Below, one piece after another: positions 1 to 7,587 of a DNA stretch of 64,000 nt. The first letter of the stretch is position 1, and every line of letters starts with the position of its first letter. The translations under genes were made by a program, and so were the position numbers. The notes below the pieces were generated by a model. It ran no database searches. It saw only the letters and a list, made by a program, of their open reading frames with translations, and was not told the DNA's origin. This DNA comes from JANJTB01 sp032027125. GTDB taxonomy: Bacteria; Bacteroidota; Ignavibacteria; Kapaibacteriales; UBA2268. The DNA is taken from contig JAVSMQ010000001.1 in the NCBI GenBank assembly GCA_032027125.1, positions 2,195,689 through 2,259,688 on the forward strand, in the 5' to 3' direction.

Positions 1-407
1 TGAACATCTAAACGAACTTTCATAAACGGAGTATTTTCATTATGTTCTAAAACAGTATCCTTGAAAATCTTATAAATATAATCATTACCGTTGATATATT
101 TATAATAAAATACGTTGTCAGTTGTTCTGATATAAAGTATTGAATCAATTGGTCCAGCAGAATTGAAATACAAATTAAGCTCAATTTTAAAATACTCCTT
201 ACCATTGAATGTTGTTTTGTTTGTGACTTTGAAATATAAGTCGAAAGTATCGTCAAATGATGTATAGCATTTATAACGCCATTCATTACCAATTTCAAGA
301 GGCAGGTAACTATTGGATAAATTGGTAATTTTAGTCGGCTGCTCTTGTTCGCATGCTGCCATAAGCATCATTAATAATACTACGGAAAAAAAATTTAGTA
401 TTTTCAT
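1..407 (-). CDS. Lipoprotein, C-terminus beyond window edge
   Basis: An open frame runs from an ATG at 407 to the left edge without a stop, so the first 135 residues are visible. It begins MKILNFFSVVLLMMLMAACE, a short lipoprotein signal with lipobox MAAC; the mature protein should be lipid-anchored at Cys19. After it comes YLPLEIGNEWRYKCYTSF, a pattern of secreted Bacteroidota lipoproteins of unknown function; the lipoprotein at 51892-52560 has a similar W-x-Y stretch after its signal. It is the upstream member of three minus-strand genes only if transcription comes from the right; each has its own start. A spaced AAGGAG (412-420 region) lies before the ATG. Function unknown. Confidence 0.75.
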   Translation of the reverse strand, partial: MKILNFFSVVLLMMLMAACEQEQPTKITNLSNSYLPLEIGNEWRYKCYTSFDDTFDLYFKVTNKTTFNGKEYFKIELNLYFNSAGPIDSILYIRTTDNVFYYKYINGNDYIYKIFKDTVLEHNENTPFMKVRLDV

Positions 408-481
408 AACATTACTCCTTTTTAATACTTATAATTTTCTTTATTTAAATTTGATTTCACTTTTTTCTTTTTCTCAATTGT

Positions 482-964
482 TTATAGTGAAAAATGTTCT
501 TTATATTTAGAACGTAGTATGCTGTCCAGGCTTCTGATAACATAGTATTCAGCAAAATTATCTTCATATTTTACTGTTTTAGTTTGCTTAGCAGTTTTGA
601 TATCTATATAAAAAGAACTATAATCCTGAAGCATCGTATCCTGCATCAAATATTCATTATCCAATTGCATGAATGCTTCTAAATTAACAGAACTTATAAT
701 TTCATTCCAGACAGATTTGTTCAAGATAATTGAATCTCTTTTGTCTATCAAAGGTGCAGTATTGTAAAGAATTTTATGAAGACACTTAATCTCATTTTGG
801 TAAACAATCATTGTTATATAAGGTACCGGGGACATAAGGTTCTCTTCTCTCCATGTAATGCTGATAATATCATCATTATTAACAGGTTGAGTTGTAGTTC
901 CTTCGTTACAGGCGATTGTAAACATCAATATTGATGCTAATAGCAAAACGATAGACTTTTTCAT
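482..964 (-). CDS. Small lipoprotein, unknown function
   Basis: The 160-residue product begins MKKSIVLLLASILMFTIACN, a lipoprotein signal peptide with lipobox TIAC, so Cys19 is the likely lipidated residue. The mature part has no motif I recognise; it holds a beta-rich stretch with SITWREENL near the N-terminus and a Lys/Tyr-rich C-terminus. The first 13 residues and nearly all of their codons are the same as in the neighbouring lipoprotein at 1086-1682, while the mature parts are unrelated. It was probably formed by sharing or copying of a signal-peptide segment. Start is supported by a poly-purine AAAAGGAG just upstream. Confidence 0.75.
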   Translation of the reverse strand: MKKSIVLLLASILMFTIACNEGTTTQPVNNDDIISITWREENLMSPVPYITMIVYQNEIKCLHKILYNTAPLIDKRDSIILNKSVWNEIISSVNLEAFMQLDNEYLMQDTMLQDYSSFYIDIKTAKQTKTVKYEDNFAEYYVIRSLDSILRSKYKEHFSL

Positions 965-1085
965 TTTTTTACTCCTTTTTTAGATTTCCGTAATGTCAAT
1001 TGTAAAAACTGAAGGTACAGGAAATCTTGGAATATCCACCCCCACCACTCTGCCACAAGCGGCGGTGGAGATAAATAAAATAAAA

Positions 1086-1682
1086 CTAGTAATTATAGTA
1101 AGCTTGTTTCATTAAATCGAACCTACCATCTGTTATCACAACAGAATCTCCGTTCTTATTTTTTAATGTCATTTCAAATTTGCCGCTTATATAAGAACCC
1201 ATTGTATAATATCCCCAATTATCTTCACCCTCAACATGCGACTTATAATCACGATGAATTTTAGTTATGTTTACAAAATTTGAATTTGATAAAGATTCAA
1301 CAATATTATAATTTTGATTGAACCCCTTTGAAAACAATGCTTCTTTTATACTATACTTTCCTTCAAATAAAACACTATCAATTTCAATAGAAAAATAATT
1401 ATTTTTATCAATATTTCTTGCTCCTATATGAAATAAGATTAACTCGTTTGCCTTATTTCCATTGTTAGTATCATATTGAATTACAGAAATTTCCATGCCA
1501 TGAGATGCGGGAGTAACAGGAATATAAAATTCTGTTTTAGGTCTCCAAACTTCACCATCAAGAAGAAAAGAAAGTGTTCCTTTCCCATCTGTTGTAGGTG
1601 CAGTAAGAGAATTTTCATCTTCCTTTCCACAACTGAAAAGCATTAAAATTGATGCTAATAGCAAAACGATAGATTTTTTCAT
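1086..1682 (-). CDS. Lipoprotein, unknown function
   Basis: The 198-residue product begins MKKSIVLLLASILMLFSCGK with lipobox LFSC, so it should be an anchored lipoprotein. The mature part starts EDENSLTAPTTDGKGTLSF and then LLDGEVWRPKTEF; this N-terminal arrangement resembles DUF6252-like lipoproteins of Bacteroidota, but I cannot assign a family with confidence. It lies about 120 bases upstream of the lipoprotein at 482-964 in the same orientation; the spacer contains a small GC-rich inverted repeat (about 1039-1070). The signal-peptide DNA is almost identical in the two genes. Confidence 0.75.
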   Translation of the reverse strand: MKKSIVLLLASILMLFSCGKEDENSLTAPTTDGKGTLSFLLDGEVWRPKTEFYIPVTPASHGMEISVIQYDTNNGNKANELILFHIGARNIDKNNYFSIEIDSVLFEGKYSIKEALFSKGFNQNYNIVESLSNSNFVNITKIHRDYKSHVEGEDNWGYYTMGSYISGKFEMTLKNKNGDSVVITDGRFDLMKQAYYNY

Positions 1683-1926
1683 AACACTTGTCCCTTTATT
1701 TATTCAACAATCCGCTGTTTGGGCGGCTATTATTTTTCAGTCAAATCTATATTAAATTTCTTATTTGCTAGTTTCCTGATTCAAACTTAACAAATATTTT
1801 TGAAATGCAAACTATTTTTTTCAAAAAATATTATTTTCCGCTAAAAAATTTATAATTCATTTTCGGAACTTTATTAATAATAAAAATATTAGTCAATCAA
1901 ACCTGTTTTAACAACTTAAAAATTGT

Positions 1927-1934
1927 TACATTTG
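1927..1934 (+). promoter_or_regulatory. Candidate -7 box for the Nudix-parAB cluster
   Basis: TACATTTG fits the Bacteroidota -7 consensus TAnnTTTG. A clear TTTG -33 element at the usual 19-base spacing is not seen, so support is partial. If used, transcription would begin near 1941, which argues for the TTG start at 1971 rather than the one at 1938. Confidence 0.35.
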
Positions 1935-1970
1935 TAGTTGCTGTATTTCACATTTTCAAAATGGTTTTTT

Positions 1971-2525
1971 TTGATTAAGAATTGGGAAACTCTCGAAGAC
2001 AATTTTGTAACAGACTTGAGGATATTCAAAGTCAGGATGAAAAAGCGGAAAAACCCGGAAACAGGTTTGACAAGCCAATTCGTAATGCTTGATTCGCCTG
2101 ACTGGGTCAATATAATTCCTGTTACTGTTGAAAACAAAATCGTAATGATTGAGCAGTACCGGCACGGAACCGACAGCATTACTCTCGAATTGCCGGGTGG
2201 AATGGTCGAGCAGGGAGAAATGTTTATTGATGCAGCACGACGCGAATGTCTTGAAGAAACAGGTTTTGAGGGAAACGGAATACCTGAAAAAATCGGCGAG
2301 GTTTTTCCCAATCCCGCATTTATGAATAACAAATGCACGACCTTTCTTTGGCGGGAATGTGTAAAAGTAAGCGAGCAGAATCTTGACCATGATGAATTGA
2401 TAAAAATAAAAGAATTTTCTTTTAAAGAAGTGAAAAGTTTAATTGAAAATGGTGTAATCAGACATGCTATTATATTGAATGCTTTTTTCTTTCTTTTTTT
2501 AAAAAATGAGTATAAATTTGATTAG
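1971..2525 (+). CDS. Nudix hydrolase, ADP-ribose pyrophosphatase-like
   Basis: Hydrolyses a nucleoside diphosphate linked to another moiety, most likely ADP-ribose or a nucleotide sugar, in the cytoplasm. The complete Nudix box G-x5-E-x7-RE-C-L-EE-T-G-F is at residues 77-99 (GMVEQGE then RECLEETGF), which supplies the Mg2+-binding glutamates. The preceding DWVNIIPVT and EQYRHG segments are typical of the ADP-ribose pyrophosphatase group. The frame is open from a TTG at 1938; I chose the TTG at 1971 because homologues begin close to the IKNWETLE stretch and because of the -7 box at 1927. parA starts 9 bases downstream, so they are probably co-transcribed. Substrate is inferred only. Confidence 0.85.
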   Translation: MIKNWETLEDNFVTDLRIFKVRMKKRKNPETGLTSQFVMLDSPDWVNIIPVTVENKIVMIEQYRHGTDSITLELPGGMVEQGEMFIDAARRECLEETGFEGNGIPEKIGEVFPNPAFMNNKCTTFLWRECVKVSEQNLDHDELIKIKEFSFKEVKSLIENGVIRHAIILNAFFFLFLKNEYKFD

Positions 2526-2533
2526 TTGGTTAA

Positions 2534-3316
2534 ATGGGTAAAATAATAGCGATTGCGAACCAAAAAGGCGGTGTCGGCAAGACAACGACATCCATAAATT
2601 TAGCTGCTTCTTTAGCGGCATCAGAGCTTCCTGTTTTACTTGTGGACATTGACCCTCAGGCGAACGCCTCAGGCGGTGTGGGTATTGATTCTAAACGCTC
2701 CGATAAAACAATTTACGAAGTGCTTGTCAATAAACACAGTATTCGTGATGCCGTCATTAAAACAGAAATGCCCTATCTTTCTCTTGTGCCGTCACATATT
2801 AATCTTGTGGGTGCGGAAATCGAAATGGTTGGTATCAAGCACCGCGAACTGATTTTAAAGAAAATTTTAGATGAAGTCAGGGATGATTATTCTTTTATTC
2901 TGATAGACTGTCCGCCTTCACTCGGCTTGTTAACACTTAATGCTTTATCTGCCGCTGATTCTGTATTGATACCGGTTCAATGCGAGTATTATGCTCTCGA
3001 AGGTTTGGGTCAGCTTTTGAATACAATTTCAATAGTCCAGTATCAGCTTAATCACGACCTTGAGATTGAGGGAGTGCTGCTTACGATGTTTGATTCCCGC
3101 TTAAGGTTATCGAATCAGGTAGTTGCAGAAGTCAGAAAGCATTTCGGCAAAAAAGTATTCTCAACACTGATAACAAGAAATGTGCGTCTGTCAGAGGCGC
3201 CAAGTCACGGCAAACCCGTAATTCTATATGACGCATTATGCTCGGGTGCACAGAATTATCTTGAATTGGCAAAAGAAGTTATTGAAAATAATAAGGATTT
3301 GTTGAAAATAAAATGA
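2534..3316 (+). CDS. parA: ParA/Soj chromosome-partitioning ATPase
   Basis: A 260-residue ParA-family ATPase that works with ParB in chromosome segregation. It shows the deviant Walker A motif QKGGVGKTT at residues 10-18 with the signature Lys11, the LLVDIDPQANAS switch I region at about 35-47, and the Walker B-like ILIDCPPSLG. Length and the short N-terminus, without an added HTH domain, match chromosomal Soj rather than plasmid ParA proteins. The stop overlaps the parB start by four bases (ATGA), indicating translational coupling. A parAB pair often lies near the replication origin, but no origin genes are seen here. Confidence 0.95.
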   Translation: MGKIIAIANQKGGVGKTTTSINLAASLAASELPVLLVDIDPQANASGGVGIDSKRSDKTIYEVLVNKHSIRDAVIKTEMPYLSLVPSHINLVGAEIEMVGIKHRELILKKILDEVRDDYSFILIDCPPSLGLLTLNALSAADSVLIPVQCEYYALEGLGQLLNTISIVQYQLNHDLEIEGVLLTMFDSRLRLSNQVVAEVRKHFGKKVFSTLITRNVRLSEAPSHGKPVILYDALCSGAQNYLELAKEVIENNKDLLKIK

Positions 3317-4266
3317 CAAAATCCACAAAAATAAAACCCGGTCTCGGAAAAGGTCTCGGTGCCCTTATTCCATCTGTAGAATTTAGTACGGAAAGAGGTT
3401 TTACCGTCTCTAAAGATGATGAAGACAATTCAATAGGCATAATTGCAAATATTGAAATATCCAAAATACGTGCAAATCCCTATCAGCCGCGTCAGGATTT
3501 TGATGCGGATGCTCTTGACGGACTGAAAAAATCTATTTTGAAGCACGGTGTAATTTCGCCCATAACTGTCAGGCGTTCAATCAACGGATTCGAACTTATT
3601 TCCGGCGAAAGGAGAATGAGAGCATCTATCGAAGCAGGATTGGATACAATTCCGGCTTATGTACTGGATGTAAATACTTCAACAGAAATGCTCGAAATAG
3701 CTTTGATTGAAAATATTCAAAGAGAAGACCTCAACCCGATTGAAACTGCTCACGGTTATAAAAGACTGATTGAGGAGTATAATTACACTCAGGAGCAGGT
3801 TGCAGAGCGTGTAGGTAAAGACCGTTCGACTGTTACAAATTTTCTCAGGCTGCTCAAATTACCCGAAAATCTTCAGGAAGCTCTCAGAGCTAAAGAAATT
3901 TCAATGGGTCATGCACGGGCGCTTCTTGCTCTGAGTGATGTTGCGAAAATGATTTGGGCTGGCGGACAAATCATTGAAAAGCAACTGTCGGTTCGTGATA
4001 CCGAAGCATTGGTTAAACAGATAGAATCCGGCTCTGTCAATGTCGGAACTAAACCGAAACAAAGCATTAAAAAACCGATTATCAGCGAAGAAGTAAAAGC
4101 GGTTTTAACGGATAAAGCAAATAATCTCAGACAATCATTTGGTACACAGGTTAGAATTACTCCCAAAACCAAAGAAAGCGGTACCATTGAATTTGAATTT
4201 TATTCTGCTGACGACCTCGAAAGATTACTTGAATTATTTGAAATAGTCGAAAAGAGAATGTCCTGA
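3313..4266 (+). CDS. parB: ParB/Spo0J centromere-binding CTPase
   Basis: A 317-residue ParB that binds parS sites, slides as a CTP-dependent clamp and stimulates ParA. It has the usual N-terminal ParA-contact tail GLGKGLGALIP, the N-domain motif ANPYQPRQDF, the GERRMRA nucleotide-binding box (about residues 98-104), and a helix-turn-helix TQEQVAERVGKDRSTV near 160-175. A C-terminal dimerisation domain follows a basic linker. It overlaps parA upstream and the thioesterase gene downstream by one base (TGATG), so this is a tight operon. I did not find a convincing parS palindrome in the window. Confidence 0.95.
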   Translation: MTKSTKIKPGLGKGLGALIPSVEFSTERGFTVSKDDEDNSIGIIANIEISKIRANPYQPRQDFDADALDGLKKSILKHGVISPITVRRSINGFELISGERRMRASIEAGLDTIPAYVLDVNTSTEMLEIALIENIQREDLNPIETAHGYKRLIEEYNYTQEQVAERVGKDRSTVTNFLRLLKLPENLQEALRAKEISMGHARALLALSDVAKMIWAGGQIIEKQLSVRDTEALVKQIESGSVNVGTKPKQSIKKPIISEEVKAVLTDKANNLRQSFGTQVRITPKTKESGTIEFEFYSADDLERLLELFEIVEKRMS

Positions 4267-4673
4267 TGGATATAAATATTATTCATTCTGCTTTTTTAAG
4301 AGTAAGATATGCCGATACCGACCGTATGGGCTATCTTTATAACGGAAACTATTTTGCATTTTTCGAAGTTGGCAGGACAGAAACAATGCGTATCAGGGGT
4401 CTTAAATATAAAGAACTTGAGGATGCAGGTTATCTTCTGCCGCTCAGGGATGCTTATGCTAAATACTTAACACCTGCATATTATGATGATTATCTTGAAA
4501 TCAAAACAACTTTAAATTATACCGGAGGCGCTATAATCAAATTTAATTACGAAATTTACAGAGAAGATGAAAAAATTGCAGAAGGCTATACAACCCACAT
4601 GTTTGTGACCCGGGAATCGAGAAAAACCGTAAAGCCTCCCAAAATTTTTTTAGAATCTCTATCGTCATTATAA
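4266..4673 (+). CDS. YbgC-like acyl-CoA thioesterase
   Basis: A 135-residue single hotdog-fold protein of the 4HBT/YbgC class, expected to hydrolyse acyl-CoA thioesters in the cytoplasm. The active-site signature is RYADTDRMGYLYNGNYFAF at about residues 13-31, where the Asp of YADTD replaces the more usual catalytic position and is followed by the helix with GRTETMR. Length is normal for the family. The start overlaps the parB stop by one base. Co-transcription with parAB is probably a matter of gene order, not function; in other bacteria ybgC sits with tol-pal genes, which are absent here. Confidence 0.85.
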   Translation: MDINIIHSAFLRVRYADTDRMGYLYNGNYFAFFEVGRTETMRIRGLKYKELEDAGYLLPLRDAYAKYLTPAYYDDYLEIKTTLNYTGGAIIKFNYEIYREDEKIAEGYTTHMFVTRESRKTVKPPKIFLESLSSL

Positions 4674-4697
4674 TTTTAGCAATAACAAGTAAAGGCA

Positions 4698-5666
4698 ATG
4701 CTTATGTCCGGAATAAGAATCTCAGCCTTAATGGCAGTATTATTGATAACTGCAACTGTAAATTCATTTGCAGTTGATACTCCGTTTAATTTCCTGCGTT
4801 ATGTATCAGGCGCCAGAGCAGCAGGTCTCTCAGGTGCTTTTATGACCGTTACGGGCGACCCGACGGCTGTTTACCTTAATCCGGCTACAGTTTCGACTGT
4901 TGACAGCAAACAGGCTTCAGTTACTTTTCTGAAACATGTTCTGGATATTAATTCCGGTAATATCAACTATGTCCATTCTCTTAAAGGCACCGGAACACTT
5001 GCTGCCAACATCGGATTTACTTCTTACGGAAGTTTTGATTATGCGGATAATAACGGCACACTTAACGGCGGGACATTCGGAGCTAATGACTTGTCTTTCG
5101 GAGTAACGTATTCAGATGAACTTGACACAAATTTCTTTTACGGTGTAACACTGAAATATATTTATGCCGGTATTGAGGAGGTTTCGACCTCGGCGATTGC
5201 TGTTGATGCCGGATTACTTTACCGGATTAAGGACGACAGAACCAACATCGGTATATCAGTGCTTCATGCCGGCACTCAGTTGTCTAAAATATCAAACCAA
5301 AGTGAAACTTTGCCTCTGGATTTACGTCTTGGAGTTAATCACAGACTAAGAGGATTACCTTTGTTATTTAATTTTTCATTTCACCACTTAGCCGACGAAA
5401 CAGACAGTTTTGTTGATAAATTTAGAAGTTTTTCGCTTGGCGGAGAGCTTTATCTTGGTGAAATTATTCAGGTAAGATTAGGATATGATAATCAAATCCG
5501 TTCTATGACTGCAGCAGAATCCGATAAAGGTCTTACCGGATTTTCGGGAGGACTGGGATTAGTATTTGATGATTTCAATTTTGATTACGGATTCTCACGT
5601 TATGGTTCTAATGCGAATTTACACAGATTTTCAGTAAGTTTAAATGTTAATAAATTAATTAATTAA
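4698..5666 (+). CDS. PorV/PorQ-family outer-membrane protein
   Basis: A 322-residue predicted outer-membrane beta-barrel. A signal peptide covers about residues 1-26 (ending SFAVD), followed by the family hallmark ARAAGLSGAF...DPTAVYLNPA at about 38-63. The rest alternates short strands and ends in an aromatic-poor strand. PorV/PorQ-type proteins act as shuttle or anchor partners for type IX secretion substrates, or as FadL-like channels; which applies here is not known. Start may be the ATG at 4698 or 4704. A second member of this broad family is at 46680-47888. Confidence 0.8.
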   Translation: MLMSGIRISALMAVLLITATVNSFAVDTPFNFLRYVSGARAAGLSGAFMTVTGDPTAVYLNPATVSTVDSKQASVTFLKHVLDINSGNINYVHSLKGTGTLAANIGFTSYGSFDYADNNGTLNGGTFGANDLSFGVTYSDELDTNFFYGVTLKYIYAGIEEVSTSAIAVDAGLLYRIKDDRTNIGISVLHAGTQLSKISNQSETLPLDLRLGVNHRLRGLPLLFNFSFHHLADETDSFVDKFRSFSLGGELYLGEIIQVRLGYDNQIRSMTAAESDKGLTGFSGGLGLVFDDFNFDYGFSRYGSNANLHRFSVSLNVNKLIN

Positions 5667-5678
5667 TCAGGAAGTTTT

Positions 5679-6095
5679 ATGAAAGCTTTATTTGTTTTGA
5701 TTTTATTTGTTTTTAGTTTTGCAATAACTATTCCGGTAGCTAATGCACAAAATACTCCGGCACAGCAGCCGGCTGCAAAGATTTTAAAACCTAAGGTTTA
5801 TGCAGCAGACTTAATATTTGCTTTCCAACTCCTTAATACTATTGAATTACGCGGTTCGGAAGTAGATGCACTTTTAGAAGTTAAAAATGCTTTAAAACCA
5901 TATATCGAAAAAATACAAAAAGAAAACCTTCAGCTAAATGCTGTTGTAACATTTGATATCAGCGCCCCGTTAGCCTATAATTTACTTCAGTTTATGGAAC
6001 GCGGCAAATTTACAGGCAGTGATGCAGAGAAATACAAAAGATTTGTCGAAGCGATGTCTGAAGCAGCCAAAGCAATCGAAAGCAGTACCAAGTAA
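5679..6095 (+). CDS. Small secreted protein, unknown function
   Basis: A 138-residue protein with an N-terminal signal peptide (MKALFVLILFVFSF, cleavage probably after ANA-Q). The mature part is mainly helical, rich in Glu, Lys and Ala, with no cysteine and no motif I recognise. It starts 12 bases after the PorV-like gene and precedes the membrane protein at 6123, so it belongs to the same transcription unit and may be periplasmic. Confidence 0.7.
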   Translation: MKALFVLILFVFSFAITIPVANAQNTPAQQPAAKILKPKVYAADLIFAFQLLNTIELRGSEVDALLEVKNALKPYIEKIQKENLQLNAVVTFDISAPLAYNLLQFMERGKFTGSDAEKYKRFVEAMSEAAKAIESSTK

Positions 6096-6122
6096 GTCAA
6101 ATTGAAAACAGTGTTGTAAAAA

Positions 6123-7508
6123 ATGAAAGCCAAAGATTCGGACCAAAAAGTTGTTCTGAGAGTTGAGGAACTTTTAAAAAAGACAAAAGGAAAAGTATCG
6201 CCTGCAGATTTATCAGCCGAGACAGGATTTCCTTTACATCAGATTAATGATGCTCTTGCACGTTTAATTGAATTATACGAAGCACGGGTTTCGATGGATT
6301 CAGCAAGCGGCAGATTAGTATTTCTTTTCAATTATCCCCTTTTCAAACGCGGTAAAAAAACATTTAAAGAAATAATGTTTGTTATCCTTGAAGCATTTTG
6401 GAAAGTATTTAAGATAATTTACAAAGCTTCAATAGGTATTGTTCTTGTCGCATATACTGTGATTTTCGTACTGGTATTGATTGGAATAATGCTGGCAAGC
6501 AGGAGCGGTAACAACGATGACCGCGGCGGCGGATTTGATATAGGTCCTATTATAGGAGGAATTTTCAGGGGACTCATGGATGCATTTACATTTTCCTACA
6601 TCATGCGTTCAATGAATTACAATACCGATAATTACGGCAATCGTTACCGCACTTATGCTCCTGAAAAAAACAAGGGACGCGGATTTATTAATTCAGTATT
6701 CAGTTTTGTGTTTGGACCCGACCGTCCAGAATACGATGCCTTAGAAGACCATAAGGAAGCTGCTGCATTTATCAGAAAGAACAACGGCAAGATTACCGCA
6801 GGTCATCTTGTTGCTCTGACAGGTGTCAGCTATGAAGATGCTGAATCTCGTCTTGCAGAATATGCCTCACGTTTCGGCGGAGAACTTTACGTTAATAATG
6901 ACGGCGTTTTAGTTGGTGATTTTTTCGATATGCTCAATAAAGCAAGCAGTGAACTTGATGGCGGAAAAATTGTATTTTATGAGGATGAGGTAGAAGCACC
7001 ATACGAATTTACCGGAAATACGACAGGCAGAAATCTCGGCATATCTGTTATGAATGGTTTTAATCTTATTATGTCATCTTATCTGATAAGCGTCTTTTCC
7101 GGAGCAAATCAATTAAGTTATATGAATGAGCAAGGCGAAATTATCACATCCGAATTTCTTGTAAGCCCTTTTCTTTCTATAGGACTTGGTTATTTCCCGT
7201 TAGTTTTTTCAGTATTATTCTTTCTGATTCCTGCAATACGTTATTTTGTTGTTAAAGGTAAGAACAGAAAACGTACTGAAAACATTTTAAGGAAAAAGCT
7301 GATTGGCGCCTTTGTACGCAATCACACATTCAACGTTCCTTTGCAGCAGATTATGAATCTTGCCCGGATTGAATCTGAAAATAAAAGTTCTGTTCAAAGA
7401 ATTTTGGAAAGACTTGTCATAGAACTCAAGGGTGAAATTAATATTGATACATCGGGAAATCCTGTGTATTCATTCCCCAGATTATCATCTGAGCTTGGAT
7501 TAAGATAA
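6123..7508 (+). CDS. Membrane protein with repeated winged-helix-like modules
   Basis: A 461-residue protein I cannot name. Three segments look like winged-helix or DprA-type modules: about residues 10-68 (GKVSPADLSAETGFPLHQIN), 215-268 (NGKITAGHLVALTGVSYEDA) and 398-455 (FNVPLQQIMNLARIES). Between them lie hydrophobic segments near 85-125 (probably one or two membrane spans) and near 315-370 (two spans), plus a Gly/Asp-rich linker DDRGGGFDIG. So DNA- or protein-binding domains appear to alternate with membrane anchors. It is last in the plus-strand run that starts with the Nudix gene and is followed by a strong hairpin. Confidence 0.7.
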   Translation: MKAKDSDQKVVLRVEELLKKTKGKVSPADLSAETGFPLHQINDALARLIELYEARVSMDSASGRLVFLFNYPLFKRGKKTFKEIMFVILEAFWKVFKIIYKASIGIVLVAYTVIFVLVLIGIMLASRSGNNDDRGGGFDIGPIIGGIFRGLMDAFTFSYIMRSMNYNTDNYGNRYRTYAPEKNKGRGFINSVFSFVFGPDRPEYDALEDHKEAAAFIRKNNGKITAGHLVALTGVSYEDAESRLAEYASRFGGELYVNNDGVLVGDFFDMLNKASSELDGGKIVFYEDEVEAPYEFTGNTTGRNLGISVMNGFNLIMSSYLISVFSGANQLSYMNEQGEIITSEFLVSPFLSIGLGYFPLVFSVLFFLIPAIRYFVVKGKNRKRTENILRKKLIGAFVRNHTFNVPLQQIMNLARIESENKSSVQRILERLVIELKGEINIDTSGNPVYSFPRLSSELGLR

Positions 7509-7516
7509 TAAAAACA

Positions 7517-7556
7517 GGTTGATATTTTATTGAATTTCATCAGTAAAATATCAACC
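7517..7556. terminator. Bidirectional terminator hairpin
   Basis: A 13-bp stem, GGTTGATATTTTA paired with TAAAATATCAACC, with a 14-base loop. It is followed by TTATTTTTAT on the plus strand and by TGTTTTTATT on the minus strand. It sits between the convergent genes ending at 7508 and 7588. Confidence 0.8.
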
Positions 7557-7587
7557 TTATTTTTATAAAAAGCTAATACCAATTATA

